NCBI GenBank assembly: GCA_022376515.1
Contig: WTXI01000190.1
Location: forward strand, 1-64,000
Source of the DNA: Lactifluus volemus
Taxonomy: Eukaryota; Basidiomycota; Agaricomycetes; Russulales; Russulaceae
DNA length: 64,000 nt
Direction of reading: 5' to 3'
The notes under the pieces are model-generated. The model saw only the letters and a program-made list of their open reading frames with translations. It did not search any database and was not told the origin of the DNA. This document shows positions 11,365 through 22,656 of this stretch, one piece after another; within the stretch, counting starts at the first letter, position 1; the number at the start of each line of letters is the position of its first letter. A program made the translations under genes and the position numbers.

Positions 11365-12587
11365 GACAGGACTTGGGTTGCTTGGCGATTACAAAACGCT
11401 TGCTCAATGGATCGGAAGATGTGAAGACACATTCATCAATTTCATCCAAGTCTTCGCTATTGGGATAAACAAGGACTTTCCTGCAACCAATACAGATAAT
11501 GATGACGAGGAACATGATGATAATGATGACACCACACCGTGAGTTTACCCTTTTTTTTTTCTTAAGTTGTGAGACTCATGCACACACCAGAGAGGATGAG
11601 GAAGAATACATCTAGCATCACTTATGCATCTATATGATCATTTCCGAGAGGATCAAAACTTTCTCCATGGATATCAAGACACTATCTGAGCAAGAAGATC
11701 AACTTCATTCTCTATGTGAGCAAGTAAGTGCACTGTTGCATGCATGCGCACATAGATTTTTTTTTCATCCATGGTTCTCACCTGGGCCACATCTCATTCA
11801 GATGAACACAGCACTTAGTATTTCACGTTCAGACGACATCAGAAGCCTTTGTGAAATAGGCCTCTCATATGTTGCAGCTCTTCAACCAAACAAAGTTTTA
11901 CTCCTCCCGATACTGCCCAATTCCTTAAAAGAAGACTACTGTGGTTGGAATCATGCTGTCCTTGCAGAGTTATTGTGTCCAATCGAACATATTGCAGCAT
12001 TCAGAAAAGATCTGAGCGGGTATGTAAAGAAAATATTTTTGATGTGTTTTCCATGCTTATCTATTTTTTAGGACATGTCAAAAATTTCAAGACAGAACTC
12101 TCTCCATAACTTCAGACCAGCTCATGTTATACATGTACTGTGGTCAAAGAGTCAATGTCGAGAGGATCGACGATGGTCTCATGTGTTCTGAGCTTATCAA
12201 ATTAGTTCATATATGACCAATGTTCTATGCCAGTCCAGCACAATAATGTAACACAGACATGGCATCATCTGTTCCAAAGCTCGAGGTCTGTAACAGAAGG
12301 GCGTCGCATAAGAACAAAGTGTGGAATAGCAGATTACAATGAAATCACAACAGTTACTCCAAGGACCATCATATACACAACCATTCACACATGTATAACC
12401 CATTTTGAAAGCCATATGAAGATTATCTCACATATTACCAGATGCAATGGTTTTTATGCAGATTAGATGATTGGCAATCAAATGAACTGAACTTTAGCAA
12501 GGACGAGCTGTTCAACACTGTCCTCGATCTTTTCAAACAAGAAGTATCCAGATCATGGGCAAAGGCAACATTGGAGGAATGGAATAT
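11365..12587 (+). pseudogene. Gene A: intron-rich fungal family, paralogue of gene B
   Basis: Exons by splice sites and by comparison with gene B (51368-52436): 11365-11538 (LLGDYKTLAQWIG), 11591-11723, 11802-12019 (SDDIRSLCEIGLSYVA, VLAELLCP), 12072-12204 (SDQLMLYMYCG), 12234 to about 12441, and 12442-12587 (RLDDWQSNEL, ATLEEWN). Stops include a TAG in exon 2 and TAA codons in the fifth exon, so this copy looks dead. Function unknown; no catalytic motif seen. The first exon, matched by 51368-51489 in gene B, was not found here. The 3' side runs into an antisense gypsy relic. Its main value is as the uninterrupted counterpart of gene B. Confidence 0.6.
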
Positions 12588-12882
12588 GTGCGTGACACTA
12601 TTGCAAATTCACAGTATCAGATTTTCTAACAGCACACAGAGAGATATTTCCCAAACAATCGAAGAGACCTGGGACAAGGTCAATATCTCTTGCAACATTT
12701 TATTCCCACTGTTGTGGCCAGACTATTACAACTGCACCTCCATCCCTATCTGTTCTCAAGTCACCCAGGCCACCTCTCAGATGGTGCCACACTTCTCCAG
12801 TCACCATGATGTCTGGCACCACACCCCATACAAATCCACGCTGGGTCAATTCTAGTCCTGTGGATGCCAGTCCCACCACTTA

Positions 12883-14148
12883 GTGATCAACAGGGGTATC
12901 TCAAACCCCTGGGGTTTGAGGGTAGGGTAACTGTGGGGTAAGGGTAAGGGTATTTCTTTACATGCCCCAACAGACCCCCAGACCCCAGAGGTACCCCAGA
13001 TGCCATAGCAGGTGGAGACAATAGAAAAGTAACAGAGAAGATGTCTGAGGATGCAACAGGGGGGGATGTGTTGGTAGGGGCCCAGGCATACTCAGAGAAG
13101 CAATGAGAGGAGCAGGGGGAGAGGTGGTGGTGGAAATGGATGCTGTGATGAGGTGCAGTGGTGTGCATATGGCAGGGAGGCAAGAAGAACAACAGGAGGG
13201 TGGGAGAGATGAGAATGGATGCTATGGCAATGCGCAGCTGCACATGCACAGCAAGGAGGCGAGGTGAATAACAGGGTGGCAGAGAAGGAGGAAGTGGATG
13301 CTATGGCAATGTGTGATAGTGCATGCATGACAGGGAGACAAGGGGAACAGCAGGAGGGCAGTGGCAGTGGAAGTAGATGTTGTGGGAAGGCACAGCAGCG
13401 TGCACAGTAGAGAAGGGGTCAGATGAACAGGGTAATGAGGCAGCGGAAATGGACACTTTTATGAGATGCAGTGGCGCACATGCAGAAGAGAGGTGGGGGA
13501 GACAACAGCAGAGTGGACATGGCAGAAATGGACACTGTGGAGAAGCTCAGTGGCACACATGTGGCAGGGAAGTGAGAGGGCAATAGGATGATAGATGAGG
13601 TGGGGTTGGACAATATGGCAAGGCATGGTGGCACACATGTAGCATGGAGTCAATAAGAGAAGCAAGGAGAAAGGTAGAGGCAGAAATGGATGCTGTGATG
13701 AGGCGCAGCAGTGCGCAGGCAGAATGGAGGTAAGATGAACAACAGGAGGGTAGATAAGGTAACAATGGATGTTTTGGCAAAGTGCAGAAGTGTGCATGTA
13801 GCAGGGAAGCAAGAGAGCAGCAGGATGACAGATGAGGCAGGGTTAGATAATATGGCAAGGTACAGTGGCATGCATGCAGCAGGGAGACAATAATGGAAGC
13901 AAGGAGACAGGCAGAGGTTGAAACAGATGCTTTAATTAGGTGCAGTGGGGTGGCAGTGGCAGCAGCAGTAAGTGGAGACAATGGCACACACAGTGACACA
14001 CTTACCTGATAGGAGGCATGACCCCAACACTAACCTCCAGGTCAGGTCTGTGTACCCCTGCCTGTACCTCACAAAAACCCCAACCCCAGCCTTGGGGTAA
14101 GGGTAAGGGTATCAATAAAGATACCCCAGGGTTACCCTTGTTGATCAC
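12883..14148. mobile_element. TA-duplicating TIR element T1 with telomere-like subterminal repeats
   Basis: Termini are GTGATCAACA (12883) and TGTTGATCAC (14148), with TA on both sides (12881-12882, 14149-14150). It lies inside the gypsy zinc-knuckle relic. Both ends carry ggggtaagggtaagggta blocks (about 12935-12953 and 14093-14111), and the core is a purine-rich minisatellite. No transposase. The TA duplication suggests a Tc1/mariner-type mechanism (inference). Confidence 0.75.
13090..13960. repeat. Degenerate minisatellite core of T1
   Basis: Irregular units of roughly 80-90 bp, recognisable by gaggtgcagtgg/gtgcacatg, aggagg and tggatgctatggcaa blocks. They keep several minus frames open (Cys/His/Ser/Leu-rich, up to 150 aa), with no recognisable domain. 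I treat these frames as composition artefacts. Confidence 0.6.
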
Positions 14149-14330
14149 TAGGGACAACCATCAAACTTGTGGGTGACACCATCCTTATTGCACTTGCCAC
14201 AGTAATAGATGGGTGTCACCTTCTCTTTCTATCCACACTTGTGCTTCTCCCCAGCCTGAGTCTCCTTCAAGGAAACTCCTGAATGGCTAAAAGGCATCCC
14301 CCTGAAAAGTCCGCCGTAACAAAGAATAAC

Positions 14331-16440
14331 GTTATTTTCATGTGATGGTAACAGTCACATTTTCACTTCCCACACTTTAGACAACCCCAAGTGTTACCCA
14401 CTCATGGATGTGACTGTCACCATAACTCCCCGACCTGCCTCTTTCCAAATTAGCTATGTATACCCTCCTCCTTAGATAGTTAGTCCTTCTCACCCCTGGA
14501 ATTACCAGTTGTAGCTAGACCTTTGGTTGTTATGAAATTGTGTATATCCATGGCATGTAAAAAATTTTGACCTACACATTCAACCCTACACAAAGAATGA
14601 CAAAATAAAATTTTGTTCACTGAATGCAGGCCATTTACCTGGCAGTTGGTACTCAGAATGCAGAGTTGCAACAAGCTTGCAACAGAATGAAATTATGAAT
14701 TTACAAGTGGTATAAATACATGACTTTTTGTTCAGCAAAGCCAACAGGCAATGCCAAACATTGTTGCAAACCCTGGCATGCTCTAAACTCCCAACACTCT
14801 CAAGTATAACCCCATATTCCATCCATGGAAACAAAAACTCCAATATGCTACTTTTATTAGGTTCTTTGTTAACAAAGATCAACCACTGAAGCCAGTCCCA
14901 TAGTAAGTTATCTTTCCCACATTGGTTATGTGCATACTACTCACACTTCTTGACTGCAGCCCTGAGATGCCCAGTGGCAAGCATGTTGCTATGTCTGAAC
15001 TTAAAGACTACTATAAAAAACAGTGCTGGGAGATGCCCATGTGTTTCTGTGAACTTGTGGATAATATGGACCATCCTGTCCTGTTTCATGTGCCACAGTC
15101 TTCTCGAAGCCCCAACTATGAATACCCTATCATCATGTGCTCTATCATAAAGTGCTCATACTGGGTTAAGTGATTGTACAAGCTATATGAGTAGATCACT
15201 TACAGGCTCTCCAAACAGTTGATCTACAGGAATTTATCACAGCAAATCCTGATGTGCCACAATGCATCTATCCTCTTTGAAATGGTAAGTACCCTTACCA
15301 CCTATCAAGTACCTTACCAGATGATCCTTTCAGCACTGCGCTTGACTGCAAGCCAACTAATGGGGTCACCAGATCAGGATGGGAAACATCCCAGCCCATT
15401 TGAAACACCTATGAGAAAGTAATGGTTATACTTGCAATGAATTCTCTAATCACCCTTGTGCAGTCACACCTAAGGTCAAAATGATACCAACTATGGCCAG
15501 CTTCTAGCTGCCCCAGGTCAAGGCTGAGACACTGCCACTGTCTTAGGCCAGGCCTAGTTTCTACTCTGCAATCTGAAGAACTAACACAGAGCTGTTGGAT
15601 TATGGGGCCCCTCATGAGTTCAATTTAACCTACAGAACTGTCAAAAGATGCTTACACTCACCAGGTATTCCAGATATTTTTGGTATAGACTTTCAGCTCC
15701 AACAGGAACTCAAAGTGGCAATGGCCCCTTCAGGTGTTAAGGGCTCCTGGGCATTGCTCCTGACAATGTTCAACCCCAACTGCCCAGGGATTTCAATGTC
15801 CAAGTTCATACATTTTGTCATACAGTGCCCACTGTGCAAGCTGTTGACATCTTTCAGTTTGAAACACATGCATTGTTGTCCATCTAGTGGCTCCAGTAAG
15901 CAACATAACGCCAAGCAGTATGAGGCCAGTGGTACCATCTGTAAGCACCATGAGATAGAAGGCCCTGTGTCCAGTGCAATTGCCATGGCATAACAAAACA
16001 GTACTAGAGAAAGTGGTACTAAACCAATGTGAAATCCTGTAGCCTTCTTCTCTCTAGAGCCTAAGCCAGTGATTGAACCTTCTCCAGAGCCAGTGGTCAT
16101 ATTTAAAATCTCTTCAGATGATAACTAATTGATACCCTGAGATTGTACCAGCATTGTAGATAGTGAAGATATCTATGTTATATATCAGCATTGGCTCATA
16201 CAGTTAAGTAAAATACCACTTATCTCATAAGTCTTGAATTACATGTAGTGTTTCTGCCTAGGCAAAGAAATAAGAGACGTACTATGTTGCATAGTCTTTT
16301 GGATCCTCTTACAGCCCCTCTTCTCACTGTGCAATACATTGTAATGTCCATAAATTACAATGGTATAGAACACAAATTGTCAGGAACATACTCTAATGGG
16401 CTCTAACATGGTGAGGTGCTCATGAGGGAGATTCATGTCC
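14331..16440. other. Decayed sequence with possible exon fragments
   Basis: A minus frame at 14586-14882 (VILESVGSLEHARVCNNVW) and a minus frame at 15693-16100 have protein-like composition but no family I recognise and no consistent splice chain. A short inverted repeat (about 16 bp arms, near 14341-14432) is present. Confidence 0.3.
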
Positions 16441-17663
16441 AGTGAAGTACTTGGGGTTGCAAATCATATGATGAACTGACTGTTGTCCTTTCTGTCAATT
16501 ATAGTACCTGAACAGCCAACTAGCTGGCAGTTCCTACTTATGACTACCACATCACCACCTGCCTTTAGCTCCCATGAAGAGAGGTAGTTGGGATCTATAC
16601 TCTTTTGAACAATGTTCACACCTCTAACCATGCTGATGATGACTTCACCCTCTTCTGGCAGAGAGTCCCACTGAATGTCAGGTACTGACCTGGCCATCTT
16701 GTTTTTATATATCACCAAATCAGTTGAAGTCCACTCCACAGATGGTAAACAGTATCCTCTTGGTCTGGAAAAGTGCACATATTGTGGGAAAAAACAGCCA
16801 ATGATCTAAGGACATATGTTAACTTTCACTGAGAGTCTGAGATGGTAATAAGATATATCTACCTCTCTGAGAGCCCTTCAGTTCCAGTGTGAGCCTCTCA
16901 AAGTCAACAGGTGCACCAGATAGTGGAGTGATAGGACAAGGAGAGGGTGGCCTTGCACATTCTGTCATGGGTCTTATCTCTGTAAATTCACGTGTGAGAG
17001 ATCCTATGTAAAAAAACACACACACACACACTCTTACATGAGTATGAAGTCACACCATGAAATGAGCTGCCTTAGTAAGCTCTTGGCAATCAGGAGAGCT
17101 TGCAGTTCCACTATCACCCCAGATGGGCTGACATCCTTAACAAGGGCATGGTAAGACTTGAAGGCATCACACTTGATCATGACTCGCCGACTGATAAAAG
17201 GATGGATTGGATCATTCTGTGAAAAAGAAGGACCCTGTACAGCACAGATGTTAAAGTGTTGCTCATTGATCATAAACTATATAAGAACATTAGAAATGTT
17301 TCTTCAAGATACTAATACTTACCTCACAGAAAGAATGTTCATCCACTATGTGTGCAGTACCACCATCGATCTCCTTGATGAACCCACACTGCTTTTCCTA
17401 TTGACCATTGCTATCTGCATGGAACTTAACCCAAGTCCCTACCTGTTGTTGTAACCACTGAAGCAGAGGATTGTAGAACTTGACAAAATCAGTTAAAGTT
17501 GTAACCTTCTAATTGTCAGTAGCAGTTATCACTGTAAAATCTAATCACTTACCTCTTGGATCAGGTTAGATCAGATATAAACCAATCTTTAATTAGCATT
17601 GTTGACCAATTCAACAATCCTGGATGAGTTGCCACAGGGCCTTGACTTTGACTTCTGGAACAT

Positions 17664-18407
17664 TGTTACAGTTATGTGGGCTGGGTGGCCCATTTTCTGC
17701 ATATTTTTCCAGCTGTTTTTGACTTGTGTTACAATCCTGATCCCCACTTTCTTGGCCAGCCCCCTATTTCGCTTCTAGGGGCTGTGCATTGCTCTTTTGA
17801 ATGTGTATTGACTCAGATATCTTGACTTAGCCCTTGAGTCAGACACATTGAGTCAGTTCTTGAGTCATCAGAACTAACTCAGATACTTAGTCAATAGTTC
17901 TGACTACATGTTTTTCTTGTAGGATAGTTGGCTAGCCCTCTGTACACATAAATAGGGCTCTATAGACAAGCTAAAGCCCCAGCTTCAGCTTCATTCAGAA
18001 TCACAGTTGTTGTTCACTTGCTCAGAACTTTCCTCTCTACTTGTTCATCCCCTCTTCATACCTTTGGTTCAGGTACCTTCATGCTACCATCAGACATCTG
18101 TTCACCTGTTTATGCTACTTGTAAACAAGCTCACAGATGCCTAAACCCTAATACGAACATATTATGAAGACTTGGTTTAATTCTTCACTCTCCATTCGCA
18201 TTAAACCTTAGTTCAACCTTGTATGAACATACTAGGACTAGGGTTAGACAGGTCTCTTCTAACTCTAATATGTTCATGCCCACATTGCAGTTGAACTTAC
18301 AGACCATCTTTGTCCATCTGCCACCATTTGTCCTATTTGGGAATAGTAACTCCAACCATCGCATGCACCAGCCTGTATTACCCACCTCACATGATACAAT
18401 AATGTGG
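17664..18407 (+). mobile_element. Old gypsy-1-family solo LTR, left part of an inverted pair
   Basis: Starts TGTTACAGTTATGTGGG, aligning with the intact LTR at 31695 but with CpGs replaced by TpG/CpA. Similarity ends near gatac at about 18402-18407. The rest of the same LTR is at 18943-19100 in reverse. AACAT precedes the start (17659-17663). Confidence 0.8.
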
Positions 18408-18942
18408 ATGCCATAACTCATTGGACTTAGATATAGTTGTTGCACTCATCCCTCAGATTCCCACCAAGACCAATCTGCATAGTGCAAGTCATATCAGTAA
18501 GAGGAAGTGGTCTTTCAGACCACACCCACATACTTGGTCCAAAGCCCAAGTTGCATATGAATGGACTGCTGCAAAAGTGCAGAACATCTCATCTGACATG
18601 TTCATATTCTGCAATAAAATATATGAATCTGGCTTGCTCATGAAAAGCTATTCATTAACTACTCTTGTCATTGTTAGCTCACTCTCCCCTTCTACCTTCC
18701 TTATTTTTCTCTCTGCCTTAAGCCTCAGTGAGAGGCCCTCATTCCACCAGTGTCAACACCACTTTGTCTAAGATTCACTGCAGCCCCAGTAAAGGGTTAA
18801 GGTGGAATTGGGGGACCTCATTGGCCTCATTGGCCATATAAATGAAATCATTGATGGCATTGTCTCTATTATACCAGAGAAAGAAAATGACTTCCAGGTG
18901 ATGCCCCTAGTTGCTCTCCATGATTTAGCACTACATTATGTT

Positions 18943-19100
18943 TGTCACAGTTCACAGGGACTGTGGCTTGAAGTGAGCTTCATTTGGTGTTGGCGATTTG
19001 GTGGGTCAAGTAATGCTTACTTGGCACACCAGATTGTCAATGATGGATGCACAGACAAGTTCCTGTGAGGGATAGACTTGACTGTGCGAACTCTCTAGTT
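18943..19100 (-). mobile_element. Remaining 3' part of the same solo LTR, inverted
   Basis: On plus it starts tgtcacagttcacagggac, the reverse complement of the intact LTR end (gtccctgcgaaccgtgaca), and runs to gtgcgaactctc. It begins almost exactly where the left part stopped. The adjacent ATGTT (18938-18942) is the complement of AACAT, so both target duplicates survive, one of them flipped. Confidence 0.8.
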
Positions 19101-19498
19101 TGTATGAGGACCACATACAAACTTAATATCTTTGTGATAAAGTCCATAGGTTATCTGCACCAATTGACCTTTCTGGATAGAACAGGCTAATGGGTTACAG
19201 CTACTGAGTAATGCAATACACTCCTCAATGGGGACAAGCTGTGGACTATGATGGGCGAAGACAGTTGTGCACTGGCAGAAAATTTGAAGAACCAGACTGT
19301 CAAATAAATACTTATGCATGATGCAATGACTTACCTTGACCTGGACAGCCCATATACCAGGATCAGAGTCTGTTGGGATGAGTAAATGCTGTGGGACAAC
19401 ATCTACCTTGTACCGATATGCTTCTGCAGAGTTCTTAGCAGAGTCTTTCACCTATGCTTCCCATTCTGAGGCCTCTGTAGCCAAAACCCGATTGTCTG

Positions 19499-19670
19499 CA
19501 TCAGGAAAACCCATCTGGCCTTAGACTGTATTAGATGCTTCTTAAAGCTTACTTAAGTGTCTTATTGACATTGGTAAGTAGAAGGATCTACTTACCAATG
19601 TCAATAAGACACTTAAGTAAGCTTTAAGAAGCATCTAATACAGTCTAAGGCCAGATGGGTTTTCCTGATG
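19499..19670. mobile_element. Near-perfect 172 bp foldback MITE
   Basis: Arms from catcaggaaaacccatctgg inward are near-perfect reverse complements around a centre at about 19583 (gtagaaggatctac). It sits within the SPT5-like relic. Partial or diverged relatives lie at 30406-30516 and 31110-31375. Confidence 0.85.
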
Positions 19671-20423
19671 TGGTAAGAATGCAGGATGTTCACTCAGATC
19701 TGCAACACTTTCCTCCAGATCATCAGCCAAAAAATCATCTAGTAAGACAGTTAATTGATGTACAAACTGATACAGAATTTACTTTTCTAGTTCTTCCTCA
19801 TACTTCACATCTTCTTCATCTTCATCAGCTATGATCGCTTCAAGATCAAGTAAATTGTAGAGCTAAATAAAGCAAAATTTTAGCATGGTTCTTAAGCACA
19901 GTCTATATTGTCTGAAACTCACACACTGAGATGTCTGTCATAGGTGAAGGACATTGAGAGAAGAGGGCATTGAAGGCTGGGTGTAAAGTCTTTGATATAA
20001 GGACTGAGCTTTTACCACATCAGATGCATGTTTCATACCCAAGAATGCATAGACTCACCTTGGCCGCTCCACACACCTGTGCTCTACCAAAAGTATTAAG
20101 AGAAGGCAATATCAGGTGCAGGATCAGCTCCACTTGTGCTAACCATGATAAGACACATACCAAAAGTTATGTACTGAACAGCCCCATGGGTTCAGCATGC
20201 CTTCTATTAGGTGTGTGCTCCTCACAGTGATGTTGAAGTGTCCAATGCCAATCCCTCTCCCCATTATCAACAAGGGGCCATGCATTTGTTTCATCTATTT
20301 CCCTACCCTTTCAGATCTTATGAACTGTTTTTTTTGGTTTATTATATAGAAATAATTCAACTTTATTCTACACAGATCTTATTCTAATCTATTCTAAGTC
20401 TAATATGGGCAGACGTGATGAGT

Positions 20424-20720
20424 GAGGGAGGAGGAAGATGGTGGGGCAAAAAGAGAAAGTGCCATGCCTGAGTTAATGAATGAATATGAGCCTACTGCAG
20501 CCCCATACAATTTGACACACATGTTAACCACTGGCAGACTGGTCCCAGCCCAGGAGATGGGAATTTTGGAATCCAGTAAAGCAACCGGTAAAGTTTTTAC
20601 TGATTAGTCCACCAGTGGTTGACACATGCACCAAAATGTATGGGGCCACAGTAGGCATGTATTTATTCATTAACTCAAGTGCATCATTCTCTCTTTCTCA
20701 CACCACCATCTTCCTCCCTC
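20424..20720. repeat. Imperfect inverted repeat (~115 bp arms)
   Basis: Left arm from gagggaggaggaagatggtg, right arm ending caccatcttcctccctc. The arms match over about 115 bp with scattered substitutions, including gagttaatgaat and the accactgg blocks near the centre. Likely a diverged MITE-type foldback; no target duplication identified. Confidence 0.6.
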
Positions 20721-20856
20721 ATAGCTAGCACATTTCCCTATCTCCCTGAGATGTGACTGAGGGAAGATGTATGCTATGCCCATCTCCTGGATGAATCCCT
20801 GCAAATTGACCAGCACTGTTAGTTAAAAAAGAGGTGGCCCTGATGCTGCAGGTTGC

Positions 20857-21912
20857 TCAATCCCAGAGACCCAGAAGGGATTCAGGTTGCAGGCTAAGAG
20901 CCTCTGAAGTGATCTGATGGTTGGCTGAAAGGCTTTCCCAACTATCAACTCCAAATATTTCTAGATAGGAGAGAGTTAGAGAAGAGGGGATGGATAAGGA
21001 AGAAGAGAGGGAGACCATGAATGGTAGAAAGGGCTGTGGCCGGGCTACTAACTGGACTGCTGGCTGGATGAATGACTGGTCCTCCTGTATGTAGGCAGAG
21101 CTGATCTGGGTGTTGTCTGGTGAAGTGTCTGTGACAAGGGACATGTCTGGGAAGTGTCACTTGTCCCCCTGGCAGACAGCAAGGGTGTTGAATGACAAGT
21201 TGAGGATCGCAAGGTATTTTTCTGTAGAGTTGGGGTGTGAGAGTATGAGTTGTAACGCATTACTCATGGGGAAGGTAGTGGCAGTGGTAATGGTTTAGAT
21301 TTGTCATTTTCTCTTCGCTTTTATCCTTTCTTCTCCTTTTGCATTGGGGTTGTGTAGGTAGAACTCCTTAATGAGCTCTGGTGCCTTCACATTCTTGGCA
21401 GGTTCCCAACTATCATGAGCAGGTGAATATCCCTTCTAGTGAAGGAAATATTGAAGCCTTTCAGCCTTTCCCTTTTTACACACATCAATCACCTGCTCTA
21501 CTTTATATTCTGGTTCACCTTCCATCAGATCAGGTGGCAGTTCCATGAAATTGTGCCCATGTTCCTCTGTCTCCTTGTAAGGTATTAACAAGGACACATA
21601 GAAGACATCGTAAATATGCTAGTGTGAGGAGAGCTGAAGGCAGTACACCACAGGGGAAATAACATCAATGATGGGGAATGGACCATATCTCTTTGGTCCT
21701 AACTTTGTAGACAGATATATTGTCTTTAGGTTTGTTCCCTCCAATAATACTTGTTGCTCTTTTTCAAACAGATGAAAGTGTCTCTGGCCCTTCTTTCTCT
21801 GACATTGTTGGGGCCACATTTCCTGTGCCTTTCTAATAGCTTCCTGGGCATGCTCCCTTGCCTTCTTAAGCCACATTTGCCTTTGATGCAGCACTGGGAT
21901 ATATGTTTTATC
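20857..21912 (-). pseudogene. Gypsy-1-family pol C-terminal relic with chromodomain
   Basis: Minus frames match the intact gypsy-1 pol: QMWLKKAREHAQEA versus QMWLKEARERAQDA, GPKRYGPFPIIDVISPVVY identical, then a broken chromodomain (KGYSPAHDSWEPAKNV) with a TAG replacing Trp. Downstream, the alternative frame keeps an open 70-codon stretch (21260-21048) beginning MRYNSYSHTPTL, which aligns with the overlapping ORF of the intact copy. Truncated at 21912 by a copia LTR. Confidence 0.75.
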
Positions 21913-22656
21913 TGGAGCTGTGAAGGGCCCTTGAGTCACAGAGGACCAAGGGGACTGCAGTGGAGAGAATGAGACTATATTGACCAAAGACAATGATAAC
22001 AACTGACCTGCAGTGGAGAGAATGAGTGTAAGGCGGCCAAATGCTCCGAGGGCTGATGTTGCATCTTGTGTCAAATGACACAGCCGGCCCCGGGCCGGCC
22101 CGCCTAGATAACAGGCAATTAAGCAACGCTGCGACATTCTGCAGCGTTGCACATTGATCCCAGCAGTGCACCCCAATGGGGTGGCCTGCAATAAATAAAT
22201 TAAATGCCCTAGATTTCTGAGACGCGTGAAAACCGCATGATCAAAGGAAAAATCACAAGAAAATGCGATATGAAACAATCAGGAAGATTGAAACAGATCG
22301 GACTAAGATTATTATAGATCTAGGGTAGTAGAACATGTATTTATTTCGCCTGCCTTCCCCGATGGAAGACAGACTTACTACTCCTACATAGCACTGACAA
22401 TAAACCGCAGATTCAGCTGGTTCTGTTGTTGTGTGCCTTTGGAGAGTTTTAAAGTCAAAATCTCATTCATAATCTAATCTACAACAGGACTTTGTAACGC
22501 TAGAGACTACTCGCGGTACCAAAGTCTTACAATGAGACTGAAGTCCCCAAAACTCCGTCCACTGCAGTAAAGGCAAGCCTGACTAAGCATATACTAAATA
22601 AGGGAGGCAAACAGTTAAAGAAGCGTTGGGCTGACACTACAGTAGCCCAAATAACA
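21913..22656 (-). mobile_element. Copia-type LTR (181 bp), inverted, with a 53 bp duplication and a nested solo LTR
   Basis: On plus it runs tggagctgtgaaggg to gcccaaataaca, the reverse complement of the copia 3' LTR at 25658-25838. The sum is exact: 114 bp (21913-22026) plus 125 bp (22532-22656) minus a 53 bp internal duplication (ctgcagtgg at 21955 and 22008) minus a 5 bp target duplication equals 181 bp. No target duplication of its own is seen. Confidence 0.75.
22027..22531. mobile_element. Solo LTR (505 bp) with ATGAG target duplication
   Basis: Starts TGTAAGGCGGCC, ends AAGTCTTACA (TGTAAG/CTTACA inverted termini). ATGAG at 22022-22026 and 22532-22536. Inserted in the inverted copia LTR; retains CpG-rich blocks (ggccccgggccggcc), so it is younger than its host. 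Confidence 0.85.

Larger units (their letters stand above)
12640..14330 (-). pseudogene. Gypsy-1-like C-terminal zinc-knuckle relic, split by element T1
   Basis: Minus frame around 14290-14155 reads YCGKCNKDGVTHKF, nearly the same as YCGKCNKDGVDHKY at the C-terminus of the intact gypsy pol (about 38895-38940). Beyond the inserted element, 12880-12780 (minus) has CMGCGARHHGDW, matching the next knuckle (CLYCQKRGHYSHDC). Frameshifts and stops are present. This is an old, decayed copy; the boundaries are approximate. Confidence 0.65.
16464..19860 (-). pseudogene. SPT5-like transcription elongation factor relic (NGN and KOW segments)
   Basis: SPT5 binds RNA polymerase II through an NGN domain and KOW repeats. 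Minus-strand order: an acidic stretch at 19860-19780 (IIADEDEEDVKYEEE); NGN-like sequence at 19451-19110 (DPGIWAVQVK, VPIEECIALL, ACSIQKGQLV, YGLYHKDIKFVCGPH); KOW-like segments at 17440-17300 (GFIKEIDGGTAHIVD), 17265-17034 (RRVMIKCDAFKSYHALVKD) and 16778-16464 (VVVISRNCQLVGCSGTIID). Another KOW-like piece (GDLIGLIGHINEIIDG) lies on PLUS at about 18800-18935, in an inverted segment. Stops include TAG at 19452-19454 and one near 17397. A solo LTR (17664) and a hairpin MITE (19499) interrupt it. The family call rests on motif memory; clearly non-functional. Confidence 0.6.

Noticed and set aside
13547..13999. 150-codon minus ORF in T1
   Set aside because: Minisatellite-derived Leu/Ser/His/Cys repeats without domains.
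12935..14111. Interstitial telomere
   Set aside because: gggtaa blocks are short, occur at both ends of T1, and are not a TTAGGG array.
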